64,000 nt of DNA, from NCBI RefSeq assembly GCF_010499455.1, contig NZ_JAAGOH010000014.1, positions 62,001-126,000 on the forward strand, given 5' to 3'. How positions within the stretch are numbered: position 1 is the first letter of the stretch; each line of letters opens with the position of its first letter. This DNA comes from Ideonella livida. Lineage in GTDB: Bacteria; Pseudomonadota; Gammaproteobacteria; Burkholderiales; Burkholderiaceae_C. Positions 16,753-25,480 of this stretch are shown here, piece by piece. The notes beneath the pieces were generated by a model that saw only the letters and a program-made list of their open reading frames with translations, was not told the DNA's origin and ran no database searches. The position numbers and the translations under genes are program-made.

Positions 16753-18161
16753 GCGATGGCCTTGGGGTCGGCGCCGGGGCCCAGCATGGCGGCGGGGCTG
16801 AGCACCTCGTCCAGCCGTTCGGCGTCCATCAGGCCTTCGGCCAGCACCAGGGCGCGCACGGTCTGGCCGGTCTGCAGCGCGGCGGCGGCCAGCCGGGTGG
16901 CGGTGGCATAGCCCAGGTGCGGCACCAGGGCGGTGACCATGCCAATGCTGCGCTCCAGCAGCTCGCGGCAGCGCTCGGTGTCGGCCCGGATGCCGCGGAT
17001 GCAGCGGGTCTCGAACATCTGGCAGGCCGCGGCCAGCATCTGCAGCGATTGCAGCAGGTTGGCCACGATGAGCGGCTCCATGGCGTTGAGCTGCAGCTGG
17101 CCGGCCTCGGCCGCCAGGGTCACGGCCAGGTCATTGGCGATGACCTGGAAGGCCACCTGGTTCACCGCCTCCGGGATCACCGGGTTGACCTTGCCCGGCA
17201 TGATGGACGAGCCCGGCTGCATGGGCGGCAGGTGGATTTCACCAAAGCCGGTGCGCGGGCCGCTGGAGAGCAGGCGCAGGTCGTTGGCCACCTTGGAGAG
17301 CTTGACCGCCAGGCGCTTGAGCACACCGGAGAACAGCACGAAGGCGCCCATGTCCGAGGTCGCCTCCACCAGGTGGGCGGCGGGCACCATGGGCAGGCCG
17401 GTCAACTCGGCCAGGTGGGCCACGGCGCGTGGGCCGTAGCCGGCCGGGGCGTTCAGGCCGGTGCCAATGGCGGTGCCGCCCAGGTTCACCTCGCACAGCA
17501 GGGCGCAGACCTCGCGCAGGCGGTCGATGTCCTCGCCCAGCGTCACGCCAAAGGCCTCGAACTCCTGGCCCAGGGTCATGGGCACGGCGTCCTGCAGCTG
17601 GGTGCGGCCCATCTTGATCACGCCGGCGAACTCGCGGCCCTTGTCGGCCAGGGCCTGGCGCAGGCCGGCCACCGCCTCGATCAGCGGCTCGGTGGCGAAC
17701 TGCAGCGCCACCCGTGCCGCGGTGGGGTAGGCGTCGTTGGTGGACTGCGACTGGTTGACGTCGTCGTTGGGGTGCAGGTGGGCGTAGGCGCCCTTGGGCC
17801 AGCCCAACTTCTCCAGCGCCAGGTTGGCCAGCACCTCGTTGGCGTTCATGTTGGTGGAAGTGCCGGCGCCGCCCTGGATCAGGTCCACCACAAAGGCCTC
17901 GTGCAGGCGGCCACCGGCCACCTCCAGGCAGGCCGCCACGATGGCCTCGGCCTTGTGGGCGGGCAGCACGCCCAGCTCCAGGTTGGCGCGGGCGGCCGCG
18001 GCCTTGACCAGGGCCAGGCCGCGCACCAGCGCGGGGTGGTGGCCGATGGGCACGCCGGTGAGCGGAAAGTTCTCCACCGCGCGCTGGGTCTGGATGCCCC
18101 ACCAGCAGTCGGCGGGCAGGGCCATGTCGCCCAACAGATCGTGTTCAAGACGGGTGTCCAT
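16749..18161 (-). CDS. aspA: Aspartate ammonia-lyase
   Basis: The protein has 470 residues, the normal length for the aspartase/fumarase superfamily. Conserved segments include GGAGTSTNMNANEVLANLAL, HPNDDVNQSQSTNDAYPTA, and the superfamily signature GSSIMPGKVNPVIPEAVNQV. The N-terminal DLLGDMALPADCWWGIQTQRA favours aspartase over class II fumarase. It deaminates L-aspartate to fumarate. The ATG at 18161 has a strong GAGGAGACC site; the five-codon upstream extension is unlikely. It lies 35 bp after the symporter gene and overlaps asparaginase, forming the core of an acidic amino acid degradation operon. Confidence 0.93.
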   Translation of the reverse strand: MDTRLEHDLLGDMALPADCWWGIQTQRAVENFPLTGVPIGHHPALVRGLALVKAAAARANLELGVLPAHKAEAIVAACLEVAGGRLHEAFVVDLIQGGAGTSTNMNANEVLANLALEKLGWPKGAYAHLHPNDDVNQSQSTNDAYPTAARVALQFATEPLIEAVAGLRQALADKGREFAGVIKMGRTQLQDAVPMTLGQEFEAFGVTLGEDIDRLREVCALLCEVNLGGTAIGTGLNAPAGYGPRAVAHLAELTGLPMVPAAHLVEATSDMGAFVLFSGVLKRLAVKLSKVANDLRLLSSGPRTGFGEIHLPPMQPGSSIMPGKVNPVIPEAVNQVAFQVIANDLAVTLAAEAGQLQLNAMEPLIVANLLQSLQMLAAACQMFETRCIRGIRADTERCRELLERSIGMVTALVPHLGYATATRLAAAALQTGQTVRALVLAEGLMDAERLDEVLSPAAMLGPGADPKAIA

Positions 18162-18196
18162 GGGAGGTCTCCTCAAGGAAGGGGTGCGGCGCGACT

Positions 18197-19642
18197 TCAG
18201 CGCGGGTGTTGCAGACGGGCCTGGTCTTGGCGCTCCAGGGTCCAGGCCTGGGCGTCGATGCCGATGTCGGCGAAGCGGCGGGCGTCAAATACCGGCTCGG
18301 CCACGCCCCGGGCCACCTGCTCGTCAAAGTCACGCATCAGGCGCAGCGCCGGCCGGAACAGCATCACCAGGGCAAACAGGTTGGCCAGGGCCAAAAAGCC
18401 CATGGTCACGTCGGCGAAGGCGAACACGGTGCCCAGGTCGCTGGTGGCGCCCCAGGTGCACAGGCCGGCCACGGTCAGGCGGTAGGCCACCAGCAGCGGG
18501 CGGCGCTGGCCGCCCAGCCAGGTCAGGCTGTTCTCGCCCAGGTAGTAGTTGTAGATGACGGTGGTGAAGCCGAAGAGCAGCATGGCCAGGCTGACGAACA
18601 CCCGTCCCCACTCGCCCACATGGCTGGCCAGAGAGGCCTGAGTGAGGGCAATGCCGCCCAGGCTGGCGTCCATGCCGGGCTTGTAGACGTCGCCCAGCAG
18701 CACCATGAAGGCGGTGCAGGAGCAGATGACCAGCGTGTCGATGAAGACCGAGAAGGCTTGCACCACGCCCTGGCTGCCCGGGTGCGGCACATAGGCCACA
18801 GCGGCCACATTGGGCGCGCTGCCCAGGCCGGCCTCATTGGAGAACAGGCCGCGCTTGACGCCCATGAGCACGGCAGCGCCCACGGTGCCGCCCACGGCGG
18901 GTTCCAGGCCGAAGGCACTCTTGAAGATCAGGGCCAGCACGCCGGGAATCTGCTCCAGGTTCAGGGCCATGACCACCAGGGCCATGCCCAGGTAACCCAC
19001 GGCCATGACCGGCACCAGCACCTCGGCCACCTGGGTGATGCGGCGGATGCCGCCAAAGGCAATGACGACCATGACCAGGCCCAGCGCCACGCCGGTGACG
19101 GCCACCGGCACGCCAAAGGCGTCCTGGACCGAGCTGGCCACCGAGAAGGCCTGCAGCGCGCTGAAGCCAAAGCCGAAGGTCACCAGCAGCAGCACCGAGT
19201 ACAGCGCGGCCAGCCACTTCCAGCGCGGGCCCAGGCCCCGCTCGATGTAGTAGGCCGGGCCGCCACGGTAGGTGCCGTCAGGCTGGGCCTGCTTGTAGGC
19301 CTGGGCCAGCATGCATTCAAAGTAGCTGGTGGCCATGCCCAGCAGGCCCACCATCCACATCCAGAACACGGCGCCCGGGCCGCCCAGGGTGATGGCCACC
19401 GCCACGCCGGCGATGTTGCCGCCGCCCACGCGCCCGGCCACCGACAGGATCAGCGCCTGGAAGGAAGACAGGTGCCCCTCACGGTCTTTGGCGAAAGCCT
19501 GGCTGGCACTCAGGATGCCGAACATGCGGCCAAAGTGCCGGAACTGCACAAAACGCGAGCCGACGGTGAACCACAGGCCCAGGCCGATCAGCAGGGCGAT
19601 GAGCACCTTGCTCCAGAGCAGGTCGTTGAGGGCCTCAAGCAT
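18197..19642 (-). CDS. Alanine/glycine:cation symporter family protein (AGCS)
   Basis: The protein has 481 residues with about ten membrane segments. AGCS signatures include VGSRFVQFRHFGRM, SVAGRVGGGNIAGVAVAI near residues 70-87, and GVKRGLFSNEAGLGSAPNVA in the second half. It imports a small neutral amino acid with Na+ or H+. As first gene of the unit followed by aspartase and asparaginase, it is the likely importer of asparagine or another amino acid for that pathway; the family more often carries alanine or glycine. The divergent XRE gene begins 262 bp away. Confidence 0.9.
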   Translation of the reverse strand: MLEALNDLLWSKVLIALLIGLGLWFTVGSRFVQFRHFGRMFGILSASQAFAKDREGHLSSFQALILSVAGRVGGGNIAGVAVAITLGGPGAVFWMWMVGLLGMATSYFECMLAQAYKQAQPDGTYRGGPAYYIERGLGPRWKWLAALYSVLLLVTFGFGFSALQAFSVASSVQDAFGVPVAVTGVALGLVMVVIAFGGIRRITQVAEVLVPVMAVGYLGMALVVMALNLEQIPGVLALIFKSAFGLEPAVGGTVGAAVLMGVKRGLFSNEAGLGSAPNVAAVAYVPHPGSQGVVQAFSVFIDTLVICSCTAFMVLLGDVYKPGMDASLGGIALTQASLASHVGEWGRVFVSLAMLLFGFTTVIYNYYLGENSLTWLGGQRRPLLVAYRLTVAGLCTWGATSDLGTVFAFADVTMGFLALANLFALVMLFRPALRLMRDFDEQVARGVAEPVFDARRFADIGIDAQAWTLERQDQARLQHPR

Positions 19643-19861
19643 GGCGCACCTCCGAGTGGGCGGTGGCGAGGAGGGCAGGCGTGCAGGGGCAGCCTGGACA
19701 GGGCAGGGGTCGCATGGGTTGTCTCCGTGTTGGCGTGTCGGGGCAGGTCCCGAGCGGCAGGCGGTTCGGCCTGGCCGTTCAGGGCTTCAGCGCCGCATTT
19801 CATCGGCCCACGGCCGCGACGGGAATTCGCACTCACGGCGCAGAAGCATGCAAACTGGCGC

Positions 19862-19877
19862 CTTTGGTGCGCCAAAG
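19862..19877. promoter_or_regulatory. Palindrome upstream of XRE regulator
   Basis: CTTTGGTGCGCCAAAG has perfect 6-bp arms and lies 28 bp upstream of the regulator's GTG, within the 262-bp divergent gap shared with the amino acid symporter operon. It is a candidate binding site for the XRE protein; the rest of the gap shows no other clear element. Confidence 0.5.
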
Positions 19878-19904
19878 TGCGTCACACCCAGACCCCCCAC
19901 CCGC

Positions 19905-20726
19905 GTGAACGACGACTTCGCCCACAACCTGCGCCTGCTGTGCAGCTTCTATCCCTCCATTGCCGAGGTCTGCCGGCGGCTGGACATCAACCGTGCCCAG
20001 TTCAACCGCTACCTGAGCGGCCGCTTCCAGCCCGGTGCCGGCCTGCTGCGCCGGCTGTGCGACTTCTTTGGTGTGGAGCCCCACGAGATGGTGCTGCCGG
20101 CCGCGCAGTTCGCCCGCCTGGTGCAGGTGCGCCCGCGCCAACCCGAGCCGCGCGAGGCGGCCGCGGCAGACCCGGTGTCAAGCACCTTGGGCCAGCTGGC
20201 GGCCTCAGGCAGTGAGGGGCTGGACCGCTTTCTGGGGCACTACTTTGAGACTTACTACGCCATGGCCTGCCCGGGGCGGGTGCTGCGCACGCTGGTGGTG
20301 CTGCAGCGCCAGGGCGACCGGGTGGTCTACCAGCGCACCGAGCGCATGGTGGAGCGGCCGGGCGAGCGGGCCAGCCACGGCCGCTACCATGGGGTGGCGC
20401 ACCTGCTGACCGACCGCATCTTCCTGACCGATCTGGAGACCCTGACCGGCCTGGAGATGACCCAGACCATCCTGTTCCCGTCGTACAAGAACCGGGTGAC
20501 CCGGCTCTCGGGCCTGCGGCTGGGGGTGTCGGGCAGCGGCGAGCGCATGCCTTGCTGCGCGCGGGTGGTCTACGAGTACCTGGGCCGGCAGATCGACGTG
20601 CGGCGCGCGCTGCGCCTGTGCGGCCTGTACGCGCCGGACGATCCGGCGCTGGACGCGCTGACCCGCGAGGCCATTCGCAACGACATAGCGCCTGGCGAAT
20701 GGCACCTGCGGGCGCGCTTCACCTAG
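19905..20726 (+). CDS. XRE-type helix-turn-helix regulator with C-terminal sensor region
   Basis: A GTG start gives 273 residues and places the protein N-terminally at NDDFAHNLRLLC. Residues about 12-62 form an HTH (SIAEVCRRLDINRAQFNRYL then SGRFQPGAGLLRRLCDFFGV). The remaining 200 residues are mixed alpha/beta and contain TYYAMACPGRVLRTLVVLQR and LGVSGSGERMPCCARVVYEYLG; I do not recognise a named ligand domain. It is divergent from the symporter-aspartase-asparaginase operon and is its most likely regulator. The longer upstream frame overlaps the operon and is a shadow. Confidence 0.8.
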   Translation: MNDDFAHNLRLLCSFYPSIAEVCRRLDINRAQFNRYLSGRFQPGAGLLRRLCDFFGVEPHEMVLPAAQFARLVQVRPRQPEPREAAAADPVSSTLGQLAASGSEGLDRFLGHYFETYYAMACPGRVLRTLVVLQRQGDRVVYQRTERMVERPGERASHGRYHGVAHLLTDRIFLTDLETLTGLEMTQTILFPSYKNRVTRLSGLRLGVSGSGERMPCCARVVYEYLGRQIDVRRALRLCGLYAPDDPALDALTREAIRNDIAPGEWHLRARFT

Positions 20727-20750
20727 ACCCGATGGGGTGCGGGCCGGCGG

Positions 20751-21782
20751 TCAGCCGCCCTTCGCTGCGCCCGGCGGGTGTTCCACCTGTCCATCGGCAT
20801 GGCGGGCAAAGCGCGCCGGGTCTGGGCCGTGCACCGGGGCCTCGTCGGGCCAGGGCCAGCCACCAAACTGGGTGCGCTGGTAGTCGGCGAAGGCCTGTTG
20901 CAGTTCGGCACGGGTGTTCATGACAAAGGGGCCGTACTGCGCTACCGACTCGCCAATGGGCGCGCCCTGCAGCATCAGCAGCTCCAGCTCGGCGGCACCG
21001 GGGTTGTGCAGGGCCAGGGCCTCGCCGGCGGGCGGGTCAATGGCCACGCCCGGGGCAATGGCCTGACCGTCGATCTCCAGCGCCTGGCCGGCAAAGAAGT
21101 AAAGCCGACGCAGGGTGCGCGGGCCGCAGGCCGCAGGCAATGTCCAGCGGGCGTCGGGGGCCAGGCGCACGGTCCAAATGGCCACGTCGGCTTCGGGCTG
21201 GGCGGCCCAGGAGTCGGGCGGCGGAGGCAAGGGGGCCCCGCTGGCGCCGGGCAGGGCGCCGGCCACCACCGTCACCGTCACGCCAGGGGCGAGCAGTCGC
21301 GGGATCTGTTCGGCCCAGAACATGGTGAAGTGCGGCGGCGCGAACTTGGCGCGGGCCGGCAGGTTCAGCCAGATCTGGAACAGCTCTGTGGGGTTGCCCT
21401 GCGTGGTGGAGAGCAGCGGAAACATTTCGGCGTGCACCACCCCGGCGCCGGTGGTCAGCCATTGGGTGTCGCCACCGCCGTAGCGGGCGGCCGCGCCCAG
21501 GGAATCGCTGTGGTCGATGCGACCCTGGCGCACCACCGTCACTGTTTCGAAGCCACGGTGGGGGTGGGCGGGGAACCCGGGCACCTGTTGGCCGTGGTAC
21601 ATGCTCCAGCCGTCCCGGCCGCTGAAGTCGCTGCCGATCTGCCGGCCCGCCAGCGGAGCGTCCGGGCCATAGTGGCCGTTGCCCCGTGGGTAGCGGTCGT
21701 CGTGGTGCACGCAGAAAAGGAAGGGATCTTGCGTGGGCCAGGGCGGCATGCCCAGGGGAGTGAGGGTGAGGCGGCTTGACAT
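20751..21782 (-). CDS. Pirin-family cupin protein
   Basis: The protein has 343 residues. The pirin N-terminal cupin carries the metal-binding signature PAHPHRGFETVTVV (about residues 65-78), then HSDSLGAAARYGGGDTQWLT and GAGVVHAEMF. A second, pirin-C cupin follows with LYFFAGQALEIDGQ. Bacterial pirins are iron-dependent, some with quercetinase activity and some with regulatory roles; the sequence does not tell which applies. The ATG at 21782 is preferred since the upstream extension reads Arg/Cys-rich noise. It faces the XRE gene convergently, with 24 bp between. Confidence 0.9.
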   Translation of the reverse strand: MSSRLTLTPLGMPPWPTQDPFLFCVHHDDRYPRGNGHYGPDAPLAGRQIGSDFSGRDGWSMYHGQQVPGFPAHPHRGFETVTVVRQGRIDHSDSLGAAARYGGGDTQWLTTGAGVVHAEMFPLLSTTQGNPTELFQIWLNLPARAKFAPPHFTMFWAEQIPRLLAPGVTVTVVAGALPGASGAPLPPPPDSWAAQPEADVAIWTVRLAPDARWTLPAACGPRTLRRLYFFAGQALEIDGQAIAPGVAIDPPAGEALALHNPGAAELELLMLQGAPIGESVAQYGPFVMNTRAELQQAFADYQRTQFGGWPWPDEAPVHGPDPARFARHADGQVEHPPGAAKGG

Positions 21783-21935
21783 GGGCCCATTGTGCGCGCA
21801 GCACCGCGGCGCGCGGGCCAGGGGGGCATGGCGGCAGCCCCGCCATCGGCCGCCCCCCACGACTGTGGCGGGATCACCTCAATGGGGGAGGCCGATGGCC
21901 GTTTGGCTTGATAAGAACGCCCGTCCGCCCCTAAT

Positions 21936-21956
21936 TAACCGAAAGTTACACGGTTA
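21936..21956. promoter_or_regulatory. Inverted repeat in the pilE upstream region
   Basis: TAACCG (21936-21941) and CGGTTA (21951-21956) flank a 9-bp spacer in the AT-richest part of the 264-bp pirin-pilE gap, about 90 bp before pilE. It may be a regulator site or part of the promoter; no clear sigma-54 -24/-12 pair was seen here. Confidence 0.4.
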
Positions 21957-21988
21957 GCCCCTATCTTCCCTTTCAGACAGCGCCGACG

Positions 21989-22020
21989 CCGTGCCGCTGC
22001 GACTTGCAGCCACGGCACGG
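21989..22020 (+). promoter_or_regulatory. Long 5' leader stem-loop before pilE
   Basis: CCGTGCCG-CTGC (21989-22000) pairs with GCAG (22006-22009) and CGGCACGG (22013-22020). The stem is 12 bp with a GACTT loop and a 3-nt bulge. It ends 26 nt before the pilE ATG, just upstream of the GGGAG ribosome site. It could modulate translation or stability of the minor pilin mRNA. Confidence 0.5.
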
Positions 22021-22046
22021 TCCGGCGCGGTGCACGGGAGACGAAG

Positions 22047-22553
22047 ATGAAAAATGGCAAGCAAGGACCGCGCCGGCACGGGTGGCGCAAGCACCGGGAC
22101 CTGAGCTGGCAGGGGCGCTGCGCCGCGATGGGCGGCTTCACCCTTCTGGAGCTGATGGTGGTGGTGGCCATCGTGGGCATCCTGGCGGCGGTGGCCGTGC
22201 CGGCCTACACCGACTATGTGATGCGTGGCCACCTGGTGGACGGCAGCAATGCACTGTCCAGCCTGCGGGTGCGCATGGAACAGCACTACCAGGACCACCG
22301 CACCTACGAGACGGTTTCCGCCATCCCCGCCACCAGCCCCTGTGAGAACAGCAGCACCGCCGGTCTGTTCACCATCAGCTGCACCACGCTGACCGCCAGC
22401 ACCTGGGTCGCCGAAGCGCAAGGCAGCGGCGCAGTGTCCGGATTCACCTACACCATCGACCAAGATGGCGTGATGGCCACCACCGCCCTGCCTACCAGCT
22501 GGGGGACCGCCGCCACCGGCTGCTGGATCCAGCGCAAGGGGACGTCATGCTGA
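22047..22553 (+). CDS. pilE: Type IV pilin-like protein (PilE family)
   Basis: The protein has 168 residues. A class III prepilin signal is clear: leader to G30, cleavage before F31, and [20 protein letters not shown] as the N-terminal hydrophobic helix with glutamate at +5. The Ala/Tyr-rich [15 protein letters not shown] follows, then a C-terminal pair of cysteines ([11 protein letters not shown]) expected to form the D-loop. The PilD peptidase would process it for assembly by the inner-membrane T4P machinery. The 30-residue leader is long, but GGGAG at the right distance supports this ATG. It heads a tightly overlapping run of minor pilin genes, so it may be a minor pilin rather than the major subunit. 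Confidence 0.88.
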   Translation: MKNGKQGPRRHGWRKHRDLSWQGRCAAMGGFTLLELMVVVAIVGILAAVAVPAYTDYVMRGHLVDGSNALSSLRVRMEQHYQDHRTYETVSAIPATSPCENSSTAGLFTISCTTLTASTWVAEAQGSGAVSGFTYTIDQDGVMATTALPTSWGTAATGCWIQRKGTSC

Positions 22554-23155
22554 GGACCGCTTTGAAGCGCCGCCGGCCTGCCGGTTTCACCCTGGTTGAG
22601 TTGATGGTCACCCTGGCCGTGGCCGCCCTGATGCTGGCGATGGCAGTGCCGGCGGCCAGCCAGTGGGTGGCCAATGCCCGCCTGCGTGCGGTGGCCGAGA
22701 CGGCCCAGAATGCCGTGCGTCTGGCGCAGGCGGAGGCGGTGCGCCGCAGCCGCTCGGCTGGCTACCTGTTGACCGCCGACGTGCCATCGACCAGCGCCGT
22801 GCCGCAGGCAGACGGCGGCCGCTGGGCCGTGCTGCTGATGGTCCGCGACGGGGAGGCGAGCGTGGATGATCCCTTTCTGCGCGGCGGCACCGAGGCCGCC
22901 AGCCAAGGGGTGACCGTGACCGGCCCCGCCCTGCTGTGCTTCAACGCGCTGGGCCAGCGCAGCACGCTGACGGCCGCCGAAAACGGCCTGGGGGCGGACT
23001 GCGAATCGCCCAGCGGCAGCGATCCCGTCACCTACACCTTCACCGCCAGTGGCGCTTCGCGCAGCCTGGCCGTGCAGGTGGGACTGGGCGGCGAGGTGCG
23101 TCTGTGCGACCCCTCCCAATCGCTGGCCAGCGGACAGGTGGAGGGCTGCCGATGA
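22547..23155 (+). CDS. fimT: Type IV minor pilin of the GspH/FimT family
   Basis: The protein has 202 residues. Leader and cleavage site are RRRPAG before [17 protein letters not shown], with glutamate at +5 and a GspH/FimT-type N-terminal helix ending [14 protein letters not shown]. The C-terminal domain is beta-rich and contains CFNALGQR, a feature of GspH-like pseudopilins. It overlaps the pilE stop by 7 bp. In T4P clusters FimT/FimU primes assembly with PilV, PilW and PilX, and FimT proteins can bind DNA for uptake, though that is not demonstrable here. Confidence 0.87.
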   Translation: MLRTALKRRRPAGFTLVELMVTLAVAALMLAMAVPAASQWVANARLRAVAETAQNAVRLAQAEAVRRSRSAGYLLTADVPSTSAVPQADGGRWAVLLMVRDGEASVDDPFLRGGTEAASQGVTVTGPALLCFNALGQRSTLTAAENGLGADCESPSGSDPVTYTFTASGASRSLAVQVGLGGEVRLCDPSQSLASGQVEGCR

Positions 23156-23571
23156 GCCGTACCCTGCGTCTCCCCGGCCGCCGCATGCGTCGGGCCGCCC
23201 GGGGCGTCATGCTCATCGAGGTGCTCGTGTCGCTGGTGCTGTTTGCCATCGGGGTGCTGGGCCTGGTGGCTTTGCAGGCCACGGCCACCCGGCTGTCCAC
23301 AGAAGCTGGCGAACGCCACCGTGCCTCGCTGATGGCCCAGGAGCTGGTGGCGGCCATGTGGGCCGCCCAAACGGTGAGCCTGGATACCGCCACCCTCGCG
23401 GCTTGGGAGTCCCGTCTGACCGACACCACCGCCTCCGGTCTGCCGGACGCCACCTATGACCTCAGTCCTGGCGCGGATGCCGTCACGCTCACCATCACCT
23501 GGACCTCGGTAGCCCGCGGCAGCGCCGCGGCCCAGGGCCGCTATGTCACCGAGTTCGCCCTGCCGGGCTGA
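23152..23571 (+). CDS. pilV: Type IV minor pilin PilV
   Basis: The protein has 139 residues. The prepilin site is RAARG before VMLIEVLVSLVLFAIGVLGL with glutamate at +5, the classic PilV start. A conserved GLVALQ continues into the pilin helix. Start ATG overlaps the previous stop as ATGA, so the longer frame reading through fimT is excluded. Part of the minor pilin priming complex at the pilus tip, next to PilW, PilX and PilY1 below. Confidence 0.87.
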   Translation: MSRTLRLPGRRMRRAARGVMLIEVLVSLVLFAIGVLGLVALQATATRLSTEAGERHRASLMAQELVAAMWAAQTVSLDTATLAAWESRLTDTTASGLPDATYDLSPGADAVTLTITWTSVARGSAAAQGRYVTEFALPG

Positions 23572-23592
23572 ACCGCGAAGAACCTGTCATCC

Positions 23593-24807
23593 ATGAAGGA
23601 CTTGAGAACAACGCCAACGGTGCGGCCCTTCGCGCGGCGCCAGCCCCGCGGCCGCGGAGCGCGCGGGCTGTCGCTGGTGGAGTTGATGGTGGCCCTGGCC
23701 GTGGGCGCGCTGGTGAGCGTGGCCGTGCTCGGCGTGCTGGTCGAGGCCGAAGGCCGTAAACGGGTGACCACCCGGCTCAACGACCTGGAGCAGGCTGGTG
23801 CACTGGCGCTCTACCAGATCGACACGCTGGCCCGCAGTGCAGGCAGCGGCTTCACCGCGGTGGCCGGGACGGGCTATGGCTGTGTGCTGCATGCCAAGGC
23901 CACCAGCGGCCAGACGCTGCCCTTGTCTGCCGCCTTGCCGGCGCCCTTCGAGAACGTGGATCCGGATGGCAGCGGACAGTTCCTGCTGGCCCCGGTGCTC
24001 ATCCTGCCCGGCGCCACTGCCCACCCGGATGCCTCGCGTCCGTCCGATGCCCTGCTGCTGATGTCTGGCACGGCGGCAGCGGGTGGGGTGGCCACCTCGG
24101 TGACGGCAGCGCCCGGGACCGCGTTGAGCGTGCCGCAGACCCTCACCTTCCATGCCAACGAGCTGCTGCTGCTGCACGACCCGGTGGCGGCCAGCTGTGC
24201 CGTCAGCCAGGTGGCCAGCACCTTTGCGGGGCCACCGGCCACCAGCCTGCCGCTGGGTGGGGATTTCCATGCGGCCACGGTCGGCGGTCTGAGTCTGGCC
24301 GGGCTGGGCGACAAGACCCAGGTCCTGCCCTTGGGGGTGCCGGCCGCTGGCACGAGCCCGCAGTTCCTGGTGCTGGGGGTGGGGGCCGAGCAGACGCTCT
24401 TTGCCTACGACCTGCTGCAGACCGACGGGCAGGACCGGGCCCTGCGAGCCTTGGCCGCCGGTGTCTACGCCATGCATGCCGTTTACGGGGTGGACAACGA
24501 TGACGACGGCCGCATCGACGCGTGGGCCTCGCCGAGCAGCGGCACCTACGCCGCTTCGGGTCTGGTGGCCGGCACCACCGGGCTGCCGGCCATCTTCAAG
24601 CGGATCAAGGCCATCCGGGTGGCCCTGGTGCTGCGCAGCCTGCAGCCGGAAAAGACCGTGCAGAGCGCCGACAGCCTCCATCTGTTCGCGGACCTGGAGC
24701 CGGTCGGGTTGAACCTGCTGCGCACGCTGGACGCGGCGGAGCGCCATTACCGCTACCGCGTGGTGGAAACCACGGTGGTGCTGCGCAACCCGGTGGGGGT
24801 GTCATGA
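23593..24807 (+). CDS. pilW: Type IV minor pilin PilW
   Basis: The protein has 404 residues, in the usual size range of betaproteobacterial PilW. The cleavage site RGARG is followed by LSLVELMVALAVGALVSVAV with glutamate at +5. A long, low-complexity Ala/Gly/Thr-rich globular region follows, ending in YRYRVVETTVVLRNPVGVS, a typical PilW tail. It lies 21 bp after pilV and overlaps pilX by 4 bp. Confidence 0.87.
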   Translation: MKDLRTTPTVRPFARRQPRGRGARGLSLVELMVALAVGALVSVAVLGVLVEAEGRKRVTTRLNDLEQAGALALYQIDTLARSAGSGFTAVAGTGYGCVLHAKATSGQTLPLSAALPAPFENVDPDGSGQFLLAPVLILPGATAHPDASRPSDALLLMSGTAAAGGVATSVTAAPGTALSVPQTLTFHANELLLLHDPVAASCAVSQVASTFAGPPATSLPLGGDFHAATVGGLSLAGLGDKTQVLPLGVPAAGTSPQFLVLGVGAEQTLFAYDLLQTDGQDRALRALAAGVYAMHAVYGVDNDDDGRIDAWASPSSGTYAASGLVAGTTGLPAIFKRIKAIRVALVLRSLQPEKTVQSADSLHLFADLEPVGLNLLRTLDAAERHYRYRVVETTVVLRNPVGVS

Positions 24808-25412
24808 TGCGCCGCAGCCCAACCTCGCGCCCCGCGCGTCAGCGGGGTGTCACCCTGATCATCGTGCTCATCGCGTTGATGGTGCTGCTGGCCGGCGGTG
24901 TTTCGCTGATGCGGTCGTCCGATGCCGCCGTCACCCTGGCCGGCCAGCTGGCCTTCCGGCGGGATCTCAAGAACCAGGGCGAGCGCGGCATCGCCGCGGC
25001 CGTGGCGCTGCTCAAGACCGGGGACTTGTCCTCCGTGGCGGCCCGACAGGCCCACCTGAGCACCGCCAACTATTCCGCCACCTTGCTGGCCAGCTCGTCT
25101 GACGGCGTGCCGCAGGTGCTGCTGAGCGATGCGGCGTGGACCGCCGCGAACTTCAGCGGCACGGACATTTCCAGCACTGTCGCCGGCGTCACCGTGCGCA
25201 CCGTCATCGACCGGATGTGTAACGCCACCGGCTCCGCCACTGCCGCGCAGTGCGTGTTGCAGGAGGTGCCTTGCGGCACCAGCAGCACGCAGAGCAGCGG
25301 CAAGGCCGGCGGCGAGGTGCTGACCTGCTCGACCGCCACCTACCGCATCTCAGTGCGGGTCGACGGCCCGCGCAACACGCAGGCCTTCTTCCAGAGCCTG
25401 GTGGCCCTGTGA
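24804..25412 (+). CDS. pilX: Type IV minor pilin PilX
   Basis: The protein has 202 residues. The processing site is ARQRG before VTLIIVLIALMVLLAGGVSL. It lacks the +5 glutamate, as PilX and GspK-type tip pilins commonly do, so it would sit first at the pilus tip. Several cysteines in the C-terminal half (CNATG, CVLQEVPCG, CSTATY) may form disulfides. The ATGA overlap with pilW fixes the start. pilY1 follows after 68 bp. Confidence 0.85.
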   Translation: MMRRSPTSRPARQRGVTLIIVLIALMVLLAGGVSLMRSSDAAVTLAGQLAFRRDLKNQGERGIAAAVALLKTGDLSSVAARQAHLSTANYSATLLASSSDGVPQVLLSDAAWTAANFSGTDISSTVAGVTVRTVIDRMCNATGSATAAQCVLQEVPCGTSSTQSSGKAGGEVLTCSTATYRISVRVDGPRNTQAFFQSLVAL

Positions 25413-25480
25413 ATTCCCTCGGGCTGGGCTAACGCCCCGCTTCCCTCCACCTCCTGCACGCGCTGACCGCCTGTCATCCC

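Noticed and set aside
18206-20215. 669-codon plus-strand frame over the symporter
   Set aside because: Antisense to a membrane protein with clear AGCS motifs; its composition is Gly/His/Gln-rich noise.
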